From assembly GCF_007860135.1 (NCBI RefSeq), contig NZ_SJPV01000017.1, forward strand, positions 1 to 64,000: DNA of 64,000 nt. The letters run 5' to 3'. The notes beneath the pieces were generated by a model. The model had not been told where the DNA came from, did no database searches, and saw nothing but the letters and a program-made list of their open reading frames with translations. Made by a program: the position numbers and the translations under genes. This stretch comes from Novipirellula artificiosorum (lineage in GTDB: Bacteria > Planctomycetota > Planctomycetia > Pirellulales > Pirellulaceae). How positions within the stretch are numbered: the stretch's first letter is position 1; each line of letters starts with the position of its first letter. Below are positions 8,965 through 19,838 of the stretch, piece by piece.

Positions 8965-9543
8965 ACCCTGAACTCCAGCATTCTCAGTCCAAACGTTGGA
9001 GTTTAGGCTTTGGCCGCTGACCGAGATTTTTACGGCAAAACGCTTCACAGCGTTGCCTGACGGGCCTCCGATTCTTAGTTTGTTTTCCGATTCGCTGGGT
9101 AGGGGACGCCCAAGATGGGGAGACGGGCTTTGTCGTCGGGCGGAGTGGCATTCGATCTGCAACTTAAGCTTGAAACCAGCTTTTCAGAAATAGTTGTGGA
9201 CGGATTGGGCTCGGTTTTCGCATGTTTTCTTGAGACGCCGTTCCCCCTGCGTTCAAGAAAAGATCGCTTTTTCTTGCATAGGGTGTCCCGTTTGTCTGAA
9301 TGGCCGCAGGTATGTGGCTAAGCAAACGCTCTTCCCCTCATCCCATTTCCCACTCGGCTTTTCCATGACATTTTCAGGCATTCGCAAGCTCGACCAGTTC
9401 CTTGCCTCCCGCAAATCGCAGCGTGTGCATCGCAAACACGCTTTGATCGCCGATTGAGCTGATCCCTCCGACGCGCGTTCGCATCTGGAATCACCCGATC
9501 GTTTCTCCCCCACTTTTCTCGTTTTCCGAGCTCTTTCAATCTC
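8965..9543. other. Intergenic region, 579 bp
   Basis: I see no credible gene. A short hairpin with arms CAAGAAAA and TTTTTCTTG at 9254-9276 could act as a bidirectional terminator. The promoter of the surface-protein gene must lie here, but no clear consensus was found. Confidence 0.4.
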
Positions 9544-12500
9544 ATGTCCCGTAAACAAAACTCACAGCGCTCGTCTGCCCCGCGTCGCCGCCGCTTGCTT
9601 ACTTGCTGAGCGGTTAGAACAACGCTGTTTATTGGCTGGCGATGTTCTACTTTCGAGTAATTTCGTTGACGAAAAATTGCCAGTTGATTCTAAAGTGGGT
9701 CTGTTATCCGTCGTCGATCCCGAGGGGACGCTTCCGTATAGCTTTGAGTTGGTCGCCGGAGAAGGCGGAGAGGACAATGCCCGTTTCGACATTGATGCCG
9801 ACCAAATCGTCACCGCCGATTCATTTGACGACGAATTGCAGTCTGCCTATTCGGTGCGCGTCCGCGCGACCGACAACTTGGGAGTGATCACCGAAGCCGC
9901 GTTTGTAATCGATGTGCTCGATACGGATGCTGACTACCACGATGTGATTGGTACCGTCGGCAATGATGCCTTCACGGCACAGTACACCGGCAGTGGAACC
10001 AACGAGTGGTTGGTCAGACGCGGAGGGACAACGGTACGCTCAACACGGCGACCCGCTTTTACGATGTCGAATCGCTGGTCGGCGGCTTGGCAGACGATAC
10101 GTTCCAGTTTATCGGCAACAGTTCGGACTACATTTACGGAACGTTGGATACCGGTGCTGGCTGGGATACACTCGACTATTCTCAGTACACCTCCACGGCG
10201 TTTGTCAGCTGGAGTAAGAACCAGGCCAGCGGCGTCGGTTCCAGTAGCGGCGCCCCGGGAAATGCCCTGGGCTTTGAGACAGTCGTCGGCTCGGGCGCCA
10301 CGAACCAGCGAGTGCAGGGTCCCGACGCGATCAACCAATGGCGAATCAGTGGCGAGAACTCCGGTACGATCAACAACGGTCAGTACGGCTTCACCAACAT
10401 CCCTTTGCTTCAGGGTGGTCCCCAGGAAGACGTGTTCCTGATCGAAGGTGGCGGATCTTATGCTGGTTCCTTCATTGGCAATGGCGGCACGGATCGGCTG
10501 GAGCTTGCTGCACGCAGCGAACCGTTGGAGGTGAGTGTCAACAGCCTGAGTATTCCGGGAATACTCGGCTCTTACAAATTTGATCATCGATATCGATCCG
10601 GAAAATCTAGTCGCCTCCGAAATCGTTACAACGTTCAGCGCCACCAATACGACGGACACTCTCATCTCCTTCAGCGAATCGCTGGGCGGAATTATAGTGA
10701 GTAACGTGACCGGAAGGCTGAGTATCCAGGGCGACGCGGTGGACGGTGACACCATCGTCCTCGCCGGACTCGGCACTTCTATTGCTGCTGATGTCGTCGT
10801 CGACGGTGTTGGCGGAGTCGATCAAGTACGCTTCGACGACAATTTCATTCTGAAAAACAATGCTGATTTGGAAGTCTTCGCGGAACAGATCACTGCGGCC
10901 GCCAACGTGGTCGTGCAGACCCAAGGGGCCGGACGCGTGATGCTCTACGGCGACGAACTTGACCTGGCTCTCACATCGACCATCGAGTCCGCAAACTCTG
11001 TCACCCTTGCACCTCTCTCTCCTAACCGGGATATCGAGGTGGGAACAACCAGCGCGAACACGCTGAGTCTACCGGCATCAGTACTCGATCGAATCCTGAC
11101 TTCATCGCTAACGATCGGACGCGATGGTTTGCTCAGCGGTTCGCTTTACCAGGGTAACATCACGGTCGCCGGTGATGTGGCTTTGGCGCCGAAGACCAAT
11201 CTGCAATTCATAACAGCCGCAGATATTATTCTCGCCGGTACAATCGACACCTCCGGCGGTGTGCTTTCGCTAAGCCCCGGTGCTACGCCCCATGCCGTAC
11301 AGGTCGAACTATCACACAACGCCGTGATTGCTAGCGAGCTGGTCATTGCTGCGGGCAGCGACCTTCGCTTTACAATCGATGGCACCACGGCGAACAGCGA
11401 ATACTCTCAGCTCAACCTCAGCGCGACCCTGGATCTGACAGGCATTAATCTGGTCGTCGACGGCCAGCATCAAATCAGTCTCGCGGAGAGCTTCGTCCTG
11501 ATTAGCAACGATGGTACCGATCCCATCGCCGGCGCCTTTTCAGGTTTGCCGGAAGGAATCGCGATCCGCAACTTCCTTGGATCGCCACTGAGTGTTCAGT
11601 TGTCTTACCTGGGGCTGGACGCTGCCACCGGAAACGACCTGGTGTTGACGGTGATTGAACCGCCTAACTTCCCACCTGTCGCCGATGCTGGCGGGCCTTA
11701 CCAGGTCAATGAGGGAGCTACCGTGCAGTTGGATGCGTCTGGGTCGAGTGATCCTGACTTACCGGACGACACGCAGCTATTCGAGTGGGATTTGGACGGC
11801 GATGGAATCTTTGGAGAAGTCGGAATCGGTGCGCAACGAGGCGACGAAGTCGGAACCAATCCAAGCTTCAATGCCAGTGGGCTGGATGGAGAAACGAGCG
11901 TGCCGGTCGCAGTACGCGTGCCTGATGATTTTGGTGATTCCGACACGGCTGTTGCAACGATCAACGTGAATAACGTGGCTCCGACGATTGAAATGGTATC
12001 GTCGATCACCGTCGAAAGAGGCATCGCATTTACACTCGATGGCTCTTTCGTTGATCCTGGGCAGGATACTTGGGTGGCCACCGTCAACTACTCGGACGAT
12101 ACCGGCGTTCAAATGCTGACGCTCGTTGGCAACGACTTCCAACTGGCCCACACATACAGCACCGCTGGTGTCTATACCGCTGTGGTCACCATCGACGACG
12201 GGGATGGCGGTGTCACCCGCAAGAACGTGACTGTTGAGGTTGATCTACCGCCGTCGCCGGATTTGAAGTTGATCTCGTCGGATGTGTTGTTCAATCCGAT
12301 CAATCCAGACGCCGGTGAGGTGGTCAACTTTGAGATCGATGTGACCAACCAAGGGACGCTGGCCGCGACCGACGTGCCTTTCAGTGTTCAAGTGTACGAC
12401 GGGGACAGCGAAGAGTATGTGGATATTGGTGGTGGTGTGATTGCCTCCCTGGATGCCTGTGCCGTGGGCCAGCAACCGAATGATTGTCCGGAAACTCAGG

Positions 12501-13921
12501 TCACCTTGACCTGGGATGGCAACGGCGGTCAGCCTGCGTTGCCGACCGTGGACTCCTACCTGCTGGTCCGCGTCGTTGTAGATCCGGACTCGATCATCGA
12601 AGAACTCGACGAATCGAACAACGAGGCCATTCAAGTATTACAGATCAGCAGTCCCGATTTCGGTTCAGCCGGACTGGTTGCCGACATCTCGCCTTTCACT
12701 GCGTACCGAGGTGAACGCGTCGCGGTGGGCGGTCAGGCATATTATGATTTTAGTTCCATTCCGGGCGACTACGACTTCCCCGTGCAAAACGCGAGTGTGA
12801 CCGCTCGTTTGATTCACCCGAGTACTGACGAAGTGCTACGGGTCTCCGGGGGCCGCACGGTGGTCAACGGTAACATTTTCCATACGATTCGAGTTCCCGA
12901 GATAGATGATGTTTACTGGCTTCAGTTTGAAGTCAGTGATGGGACGTTTAGCCGTGTGTTTGAGACGACACTCACCGTCGAGGGTGAATCCCCTGACCCT
13001 CTACCAGAGCGGCCGCTGATTTGCCACCGGGATCGGCATACCTGTTCAACACCGCGATCGTTCTCGATTCCACATTCCTATGGCGTGGGCCATGCGGCGT
13101 TGACGACCGATTATCAAATCGATGTTCGCGTTACCGACGCAACCAGTCAGCAGGATTCGGATAGCGTCAGCACCGAGGTGCCGACGGATCAGATCTCGCC
13201 ACTTGCGAGCACTGACCGCTATGACGTTGACCAAGCAACAACGCTTTCGGTGGGAATTGCCGACAGTGTGCTGTCCAACGATATTGCAGCCACACACGAT
13301 CCACTCGAAGCAGTGCTGGTGATTGCGCCGGAGCGCGCCAGCAGTTTTGTATTGAACACTGATGGTACCTTCACCTATACGCCACAAGCGGATTTCCGAG
13401 ACATCGACCAGTTTGTTTATGTGGCTCAGTCCAGTGGCAGACCCAGCGCAGAGACCGTTGTCGAAATCGAGGTTCGTAATCTTGCTCCGACCATCACTTC
13501 CGTAGTGATTTCGGGATCGAGCGAACAAGTCGTCGCGGGTGAGACTCTGACGCTTGATGGATCGTTCCTTGATGCTGGAACGGTTTTGGCTCATGCCGGT
13601 ACGGTCGATTGGGGCGACGGAGGTGACCTACAGTCATTGTCGTTGTCCTTCGATTCGGGCAGCGGGACTTTCCAGGCGACTCATGCCTACGCGAGTCCAG
13701 GAACCTATACGGCAACGGTCACGATCAGCGACGGTGAGATGGAAGCGATCGATGAGAACCTTCAAGGTGAGTCGCTGAATGATCAAATCATGGCGGCTTG
13801 GAACAGCAACGAATCCTACACGGATCGAACCGACGCACTGACAGCTTTGATCGATGATGTTGACGACAACGAATTCTCTTCCTGTGACTACGGTTCGCTG
13901 ATATTTGAAGCTCCAATGTGA
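9544..13921 (+). pseudogene. Large LEPR-XLL-type surface protein (cadherin/PKD/CARDB), three frameshifts
   Basis: The basic N-terminus (MSRKQNSQRSSAPRRRR, ATG 9544) and the motif LEQRCLLAGDV (from about 9617), a form of the planctomycete LEPR-XLL sorting signature, are in different frames, so a frameshift lies near 9590-9605. A cadherin-like domain follows in the second frame. Coding moves to another frame near 10010-10035 (DNGTLNTATRFYDVESLVGG) and back near 10575-10590 (IIDIDPENLVASEI). The remaining ~1110 codons hold repetitive beta domains: PKD (PPVADAGGPYQVNEGATVQL), another PKD, CARDB (about 12250-12655), a cadherin/Big_9-like domain (about 13210-13480) and a final PKD. A short stretch at 13010-13085 may also be out of frame. 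The protein should be exported and cell-surface adhesive. The shifts may be real decay or sequence error. Confidence 0.8.
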
Positions 13922-13998
13922 TTGCGCCAGAGGACAGTTCCGTAACGGACATCATCTTGTCCGCTGCTTTACCGTCGCCTGTTCGCCACCCTCCCTAC

Positions 13999-16272
13999 TT
14001 ACCAAACCTTCCATTGATGAGTTTCGGTTTCGGCGCTGCTTCGCTTGCTCTTTTCAAACGGGCCAACACTCGGATCCGTCACGTTTCTTGGCTTTTCAAG
14101 GTAGTCCAAGTCGAGCCGATACGGTTTGCCATTGGGTTGCTCGTACGGCAGATCGGGGGTCTTGGCCTTGCCCAATCGTTCCGTTGTCACTAATGCGCTT
14201 TGTGTGTTCTCAATGATAGGATCAAGGGTTGCTCTCAAATAGACGCTGTCGCCTTTCTCAACGACCTGGAAACTCGGGTCGATGTCAGACAGCACCACCG
14301 GATCTCGTTCATGCCGCGATGGTTTTGCACCTTTGAGGAACACATTGCCAGCCATGTAGACGGGCAATACTGCGGAATCGTATTCGGCTAACCCGCCTGA
14401 AACAAAGAGGTTGTTGTAGTATCGTTCATCGCCGCTTGGGTTTTCCGCCAGCCCCGCAACCTCGGACGAGTGAGCATCCAAAAACGGAGTTAACCGCTTT
14501 TCGCCGACGAGCACATGAACGCGACCCGCGATCAGATTGTGTACATAAGCGGCTCCTTGCGAGTTGACCAAGATACTGTTGGTCGACAGCATCAAGTTGT
14601 GGTCGACAAGTGCGGGGCCATGGTTGACTTCCAAGAAAAGATCTTCACTGGGGCCATTGTCATACAACAGGTTTCGGCTCACGCGTGTGCCCTGAGTCAT
14701 CCAGTCCAGCCAAATGCCGCGACTACAACGGTAAATACGGTTGTGACAGATTGTCGAATCAATCGCTCCGTGAAACTTGATTCCAGCCATCTCAGCACCC
14801 GTGAACAGGCGGCGGATATGGATATCATGGATCACATTATCCGTGACGTTGCTGAATGTGGCTCCCATACTGCCAACGATTCCTGCCTGCTCGCAATGAG
14901 AGATGTGGTTGTTGCGAACAACGTGGTGACCGATCTTGTCTTTAGACCAGCCAGCTTGAGTGGCGCGATGAATCGTCTCGACATAGCCCTCCGCTGAATT
15001 CTGGGATGTATTGTCAAACTCGTCGCCGTGCTTCCCGAGCGTAATCCCGGTGCAAACGGAGTAGCCAATCTCATTGTCCTCGATAATCCATCCTTTGCTC
15101 CAATGCGTGCCAATCAAACCGATCTGCTCGGACGTTGGTGGTGCCCATGGCGTCGCCGCGTGAACCAGCTTGAACCCACGAACGGTAAGGTAGTCGATGC
15201 CTGGCTTTGACGGGTAAAGGATTGCTTGCCGAACATTGATCTCAACTTCGGTCTGATTCGGATCTACGTCCTTAAACTGAGCCCAGATGGTTGTCTCTTT
15301 GTCATCGACGGTGGCGAACCACAATCGCAGATCGGATTTTGATTCCTCTTCAAAGCTCTTGAAGAGGAGGCAAAGTGAGTGTGTTCCACTCGTCGGTTTG
15401 ATCTTGGCGTTGACGGTGGACCACGCTTGCCAGTCGCCAGTCGAGGGCACCTTGCATGTGCCGAGCAACTCGCCATCCGGATCATCCATGTGAGCTTCGA
15501 TCATCCCACCGCGGGTAGCCGAAGCGACGCGGAACGCGATCCGGTCGCTGTGAGTTCCGAAATTGACGTTTTCGTAACAGACCGAATCGCCCGATTCGAT
15601 CCAGCCAATGCACTCCCCTCCTTCGGAGCAGGGAGCCTTTTGAATGCCATGTTGCGACGTAAAGCCGCTCGCATCCAAATGGCTGGTCGCTCGATCTCCA
15701 CTACCGGGTTCCAACCAAGCTACATTCAACAACGTCCCAGAACTTCGCCGTAGGTAAGAGGATGTCGCTTCGCCGATCGGTTTGAGTACATCGGTTTCGT
15801 TGGCGGCTTCGGTCAACCAGTGACCGTCAAGGTAGACTGCACCGGAGTGGTGTACTCGCCCGAGAGGATTAAACCAGTCACCCTTGATCACATCGGAAAA
15901 GGGATTGAAGCTACCAAAATCCTCGTTCGGCACCTTGACCTTCCAGGTGCTGTTTTGCACACGTTCCCATCCCTTCACGATTTCAGAACCTTTGATGCAG
16001 ACCTGCTCTGCTTCCGCTGCTTGATACACAATTCGCTGAAGATCGGAAGTGCCACCGCGAGGCGGATCGATGCGTTCGCGGTAAACACCGCCGTGGACCG
16101 TGATGGTGTCACCCGGCTGGGCAACGAGAGACGCGGCGGAGATTGTTTTCAGCGGAGCAGCTTCCGTACCCCGGTTTGTATCCGATCCGCTCGGCGAAAC
16201 ATGGTATTCCGTAGCCGAAACCAAGCTGGAGGTTAGTAACCAAGACGCAAGCACCAAGAGACATCGATTCAT
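13999..16272 (-). CDS. Secreted right-handed beta-helix protein (pectate-lyase-like fold)
   Basis: The 757-residue protein has a signal peptide (MNRCLLVLASWLLTSSLVSA) and the DUF1565-type entry YHVSPSGSDTNRGTEAAPLK followed by PGDTITVHGGVYRERI. A jelly-roll-like insert is seen around residues 200-330. The parallel beta-helix follows at about 370-640, with many H-N-x-I/V and N-N-x-I rungs such as HHVVRNNHISHCEQAGIVGS and ICHNRIYRCSRGIWLDW. These features fit a polysaccharide lyase or hydrolase acting on uronic-acid or sulfated glycans. The substrate cannot be read from the sequence. It is divergent from a sialate O-acetylesterase gene, from which 177 bp separate it. A related but internally deleted beta-helix gene lies at 44127-44561. 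Confidence 0.85.
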   Translation of the reverse strand: MNRCLLVLASWLLTSSLVSATEYHVSPSGSDTNRGTEAAPLKTISAASLVAQPGDTITVHGGVYRERIDPPRGGTSDLQRIVYQAAEAEQVCIKGSEIVKGWERVQNSTWKVKVPNEDFGSFNPFSDVIKGDWFNPLGRVHHSGAVYLDGHWLTEAANETDVLKPIGEATSSYLRRSSGTLLNVAWLEPGSGDRATSHLDASGFTSQHGIQKAPCSEGGECIGWIESGDSVCYENVNFGTHSDRIAFRVASATRGGMIEAHMDDPDGELLGTCKVPSTGDWQAWSTVNAKIKPTSGTHSLCLLFKSFEEESKSDLRLWFATVDDKETTIWAQFKDVDPNQTEVEINVRQAILYPSKPGIDYLTVRGFKLVHAATPWAPPTSEQIGLIGTHWSKGWIIEDNEIGYSVCTGITLGKHGDEFDNTSQNSAEGYVETIHRATQAGWSKDKIGHHVVRNNHISHCEQAGIVGSMGATFSNVTDNVIHDIHIRRLFTGAEMAGIKFHGAIDSTICHNRIYRCSRGIWLDWMTQGTRVSRNLLYDNGPSEDLFLEVNHGPALVDHNLMLSTNSILVNSQGAAYVHNLIAGRVHVLVGEKRLTPFLDAHSSEVAGLAENPSGDERYYNNLFVSGGLAEYDSAVLPVYMAGNVFLKGAKPSRHERDPVVLSDIDPSFQVVEKGDSVYLRATLDPIIENTQSALVTTERLGKAKTPDLPYEQPNGKPYRLDLDYLEKPRNVTDPSVGPFEKSKRSSAETETHQWKVW

Positions 16273-16449
16273 CGGAATGGCTCAATTTGTGGAGTGGAGG
16301 GCGATTTGAGCAGGTGGGAAGACGCCATCTTCGTCGGACGGGAGGACGCTGTCAATGTCGTCGTAGATGTACGTGCATTTGCAACCACAAGCGTCTACAA
16401 TGGCTCGACTCATTGACCCACCCCCACCTTTCACTTTTGGCTTCCCACC

Positions 16450-18627
16450 ATGAAACGACGAACCCTGCGTCCTGGATTAAGTCCGCTCGTCTCGGCAATT
16501 GTTGTGCTCTCCTGTTTGCTCGGCTCGGATGCATTTGCGGAAGTTCGCTTACCAAGCATCTTCAATGATCACATGGTGATACAACAACAGATGCCGATTC
16601 GCGTTTGGGGATGGGCCGATCCGGGAGAAACGGTCGAAGTCAGCCTCGGTGATAACCACTTCGACGCCAATGCGGATTCATCAGGCCGTTGGCAAGTTGA
16701 ACTGCCAGCGATGCCCGCTGGCAAGACTCCGCTAACTCTCGTTGCAAAAGGAAGCAACACCGTCGAGATCAAGGACATTTTGATCGGAGAGGTTTGGTTG
16801 TGTTCCGGACAATCCAATATGGAATGGACGGTTCGCAATTGCAGCAACGGGGCGGACGAGGTTGCGGCAGCTCAGTATCCGATGATTCGGCACATCAAAA
16901 TCCCTCGCAACCCTAACATGCTTCCACAAGAAGAGGTTGAGGCGACGTGGGAGATTTGCTCGCCCGAAACGGCTGGCAACTTCACCGCGTGTGGCTACTT
17001 CATGGCTCGGGAGTTGCAAAAGGAACTCGATGTCCCGGTAGGTCTCGTGAATGCTTCATGGGGTGGGACTCGTGTTGAGCCCTGGACACCGCCCATCGGT
17101 TTTCAAAAGGTGGAAGCACTTCAAGACATCTATCAGTCGGTCGTGGGGCGCACTCCTGGAACCGCCCAGTACGAAAATCGATTACAGACGCATGTTGCGG
17201 CATTGGAAGCTTGGCTAACAAAAGCGACGAAAGCCTTGAACACCTCGGAACTTCTCGAACCAAGTCCAAGTTATCCCGCAGAGCTGACTCCGTTTACCAG
17301 TCACCAGGATCCAACGATGTTGTACAACGGCATGCTTCATATGCTGGTTGGCTTCCCGATTCGCGGAGCAATCTGGTATCAGGGGGAATCGAATCACAAT
17401 GAAGGAATGCTGTATTTTGAAAAGAAGAAGGCTTTGATTCAGGGATGGAGGGAATTGTGGGGCGAAGGCGATTTTCCGTTCTACTACGTTCAAATTGCTC
17501 CCTACCAATACGGCACCGAGGACCCCGCGATTCTGGCGGACTTCTGGGAAGCACAAGCTGCGGTCCAACAGCTCCCCAGCACGGGGATGGTCGTCATCAA
17601 TGACATAGCAACCCTTGACAACATTCACCCACCGAACAAGCAGGATGTCGGCAAGCGCTTGGCGATGTTAGCATTGAAGAACGACTACGGTCGTGAAACT
17701 TTGGTTGCGAACAGTCCTGAGCTCGAATCCTTAGACGTACTCGACGGTTCCTTGCGAGTGAACTTTAAGAACACGGGCGGCGGTTTGAAGACTCGCGACC
17801 GCAAAGCACCCTCGCATTTTGAAATCATCGGCCCTGGCTCTTCTGGATTTCATGCCGCGACCGCACGTATTGATGGGGATTCGATTGTGCTCACCGCGGA
17901 CGAAGTCAAGAATCCTGTCGCGTTTCGTTTTGCTTGGCATAAGTTGGCAGAACCTAACCTGACGGGCGGAACCGGATTGCCCGTTGGAGCACTTCGAGCG
18001 GGTGAGCTGCCCGATTTTCTAAGTCAGCTGCCGATCGGGACGGACTACAAACTCGTTTACGACCTGGACTTATCGAAGTTGGCCAAAGAGGTCCGCTATG
18101 ACGTTGATAACAGTGGCACGGTGGATTCATTTGAGCGGATTGGCTATCTGTTGGAATTGACCACTGCTGGCGGCGAGGAGCAAAAGGTGTTCGTGTCGAT
18201 GGATGCCTTCACCGACAATGTAAAGACGATTGCGATTCCCACCTTTTCTTCCAAGGCGAACTATCAACAGAATATTGAGTCGATGGATGTCTACTCGACG
18301 GTGAGCGGCGTGACCACTGGTACCGGAATTACGACGGGAAACATCGAATTTTGGCCCAACAACTATTCGGCAGTCAGCGGCTCGGAAGTCAAGGGAGCAT
18401 CATCGTCGGTCTTTGACTTCGGAGACAAGCCGGGTCCGCCTGTGGATGGTTACGGCAGCATGCAAGTTCATAACTACGGTGAGAAACAAACCCTCTTTGC
18501 GATCAATCACTGGGGGGCGAATGCCGATATCGGAATCGGTAACAGCGAGGGCAATACGCGAGATTGGACCTTCGCTGGGAATGCCGCCTCGTACACAAGT
18601 AAGCGTCTAAGGGTTTATGTGAAATGA
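16450..18627 (+). CDS. Sialate O-acetylesterase (SASA/SGNH family)
   Basis: The 725-residue exported protein (signal peptide ending near SDAFA) has the family's N-terminal beta domain (LPSIFNDHMVIQQQMPIRVW). The SGNH hydrolase core follows: nucleophile S122 in LCSGQSNMEW, block GAIWYQGESN, and the Asp-x-x-His pair D390/H393 in DNIHPPNKQDVGKRLA. It would remove O-acetyl groups from sialic or related sugar residues in the periplasm. After about residue 530 there is an extra domain of about 190 residues (VDNSGTVDSFERIGYLLEL) that is not part of the usual enzyme. It resembles a carbohydrate-associated beta domain and is the unusual part of this protein. Confidence 0.9.
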   Translation: MKRRTLRPGLSPLVSAIVVLSCLLGSDAFAEVRLPSIFNDHMVIQQQMPIRVWGWADPGETVEVSLGDNHFDANADSSGRWQVELPAMPAGKTPLTLVAKGSNTVEIKDILIGEVWLCSGQSNMEWTVRNCSNGADEVAAAQYPMIRHIKIPRNPNMLPQEEVEATWEICSPETAGNFTACGYFMARELQKELDVPVGLVNASWGGTRVEPWTPPIGFQKVEALQDIYQSVVGRTPGTAQYENRLQTHVAALEAWLTKATKALNTSELLEPSPSYPAELTPFTSHQDPTMLYNGMLHMLVGFPIRGAIWYQGESNHNEGMLYFEKKKALIQGWRELWGEGDFPFYYVQIAPYQYGTEDPAILADFWEAQAAVQQLPSTGMVVINDIATLDNIHPPNKQDVGKRLAMLALKNDYGRETLVANSPELESLDVLDGSLRVNFKNTGGGLKTRDRKAPSHFEIIGPGSSGFHAATARIDGDSIVLTADEVKNPVAFRFAWHKLAEPNLTGGTGLPVGALRAGELPDFLSQLPIGTDYKLVYDLDLSKLAKEVRYDVDNSGTVDSFERIGYLLELTTAGGEEQKVFVSMDAFTDNVKTIAIPTFSSKANYQQNIESMDVYSTVSGVTTGTGITTGNIEFWPNNYSAVSGSEVKGASSSVFDFGDKPGPPVDGYGSMQVHNYGEKQTLFAINHWGANADIGIGNSEGNTRDWTFAGNAASYTSKRLRVYVK

Positions 18628-18636
18628 ACTCTCGGT

Positions 18637-18662
18637 GAGGTGCCCTTTACGCGGGGCGCCTC
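18637..18662 (+). terminator. Weak hairpin after the sialate esterase gene
   Basis: GAGGTGCCC (18637-18645) pairs with GGGCGCCTC (18654-18662), 8 of 9 positions, 9 bases after the stop codon. No T-run follows, so it is only a possible terminator for this gene and for the convergent sulfotransferase gene. Confidence 0.35.
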
Positions 18663-18689
18663 CGATTCATCGATGTCCACCCACTGGAA

Positions 18690-19751
18690 TCATGCCCGGC
18701 CAACCGTCGTCCGATGGAGCTGAGGTTGATGGCGTTTGATTTGTGATAACAATCGAGCCGTCGCGGGGTCGTGAATTCGGAACGGTCCTAGATCGAATGC
18801 GGCATAAAGGTGCTGCAGTTGGCCGACGGGGTCGTACAGCATTTCATCAAAGTCAATCACATGCAATTGACTGGCGGGCAAAGACTGACGAGCTTTTTGA
18901 ATGCTCTTGGAAAATGCGTCAAACGAGTCACACGATCGCCGCCAAAGATTGCGCTGCAATTCGTCATGATCAACGACGGTCAGGGAGGTGTGATTGAGCA
19001 GCTTGGACCACATCGTAACGGCCGATGCGATTGTGGCGTCCCGCTCGCGTGTGATCACAACGAACTGTGCATTGGGATACATTCTTAGAAGTGTTCGCCA
19101 ACGCATCGTATGTGCAGGCGATTTCAAGACGAGCCTTTGGGGGCAACGGACGGTTAACGCCTTGAGGAACCATTGCAGTTTTTCAATGAAGTCCGATTCT
19201 TGACTGGCTGACATTTCGGCGGAGCGAAGCTGGGAAACCAGATCGAATCCGTTGGACGGGGTCGCGAGCAAACGGTACGGCGACGGTGCACCGAGCCCCA
19301 ACAACGCGAACTCGTCCTCCTGTGGGCCACTCGCATCCAGGACCAAGTCGTCGATCACCCGAGTCGTCGGTGCCAGGGCGTTGAAATCGTCTGCAAACAT
19401 CCTTTCGGTCAACAGAAAATGATGGGGACAGAAGCACGCGTAGCTACTCGCAAACCCGAATTGTGGGTCCGCACTCAAGATTTGTTGCAGCACGGTCGTC
19501 GCGCTACGCCAATGCCCCAAAACAAACAGCGGCGATTTTGGCTTACAGTGTTTGATCCGACGACTGTAAACTAATCTCTGAATCCATCCCAGGACCGAAT
19601 TGAACGCGCTGATGCATAAGATTGCAGCGATCACAATACGGCTCTGCCAAAGGAGGGGCTGGCCTTTGGTCTGGCGGACAATGGAGAGCCAGGTCTTTAA
19701 ATCACAAGCGGTCCAGATATTCAAGAGGGATAGGCGATTGCGTTCCGACAT
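18690..19751 (-). CDS. Sulfotransferase family protein
   Basis: The 353-residue protein starts best at ATG 19751 (a GTG lies one codon earlier). The PAPS 5'-phosphosulfate-binding loop is PLFVLGHWRSATTVLQQIL, where the usual GTT is ATT. The 3'-phosphate-binding segment is seen in QFVVITRERDATIASAVTMW. It would transfer sulfate from PAPS to a carbohydrate or small-molecule acceptor. The first 60 residues contain a hydrophobic segment (LLWQSRIVIAAILCISAFNS), so it may be membrane-anchored. It lies 87 bp after the last gene of the cyclase/TIR run on the same strand, and cotranscription is possible but not shown. Confidence 0.85.
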   Translation of the reverse strand: MSERNRLSLLNIWTACDLKTWLSIVRQTKGQPLLWQSRIVIAAILCISAFNSVLGWIQRLVYSRRIKHCKPKSPLFVLGHWRSATTVLQQILSADPQFGFASSYACFCPHHFLLTERMFADDFNALAPTTRVIDDLVLDASGPQEDEFALLGLGAPSPYRLLATPSNGFDLVSQLRSAEMSASQESDFIEKLQWFLKALTVRCPQRLVLKSPAHTMRWRTLLRMYPNAQFVVITRERDATIASAVTMWSKLLNHTSLTVVDHDELQRNLWRRSCDSFDAFSKSIQKARQSLPASQLHVIDFDEMLYDPVGQLQHLYAAFDLGPFRIHDPATARLLSQIKRHQPQLHRTTVGRA

Positions 19752-19838
19752 CACGTATGGATTCCTGACGCCGTTTTAGGATGGTACGTCCATTCGAACA
19801 CTGCTCTCGATTTGGGATGCTGCATGGCTGACGATGGT

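Noticed and set aside
9934..10776. 280-codon minus-strand open frame opposite the frameshifted surface-protein region
   Set aside because: Low-complexity sequence without domain features; the plus-strand frames carry clear cadherin/LEPR-type features.
13010..13085. Alternative frame reading DLPPGSAYLFNTAIVLDSTF inside the surface protein
   Set aside because: It may be a local double frameshift, but the main frame stays open through it, so it is noted only within that entry.
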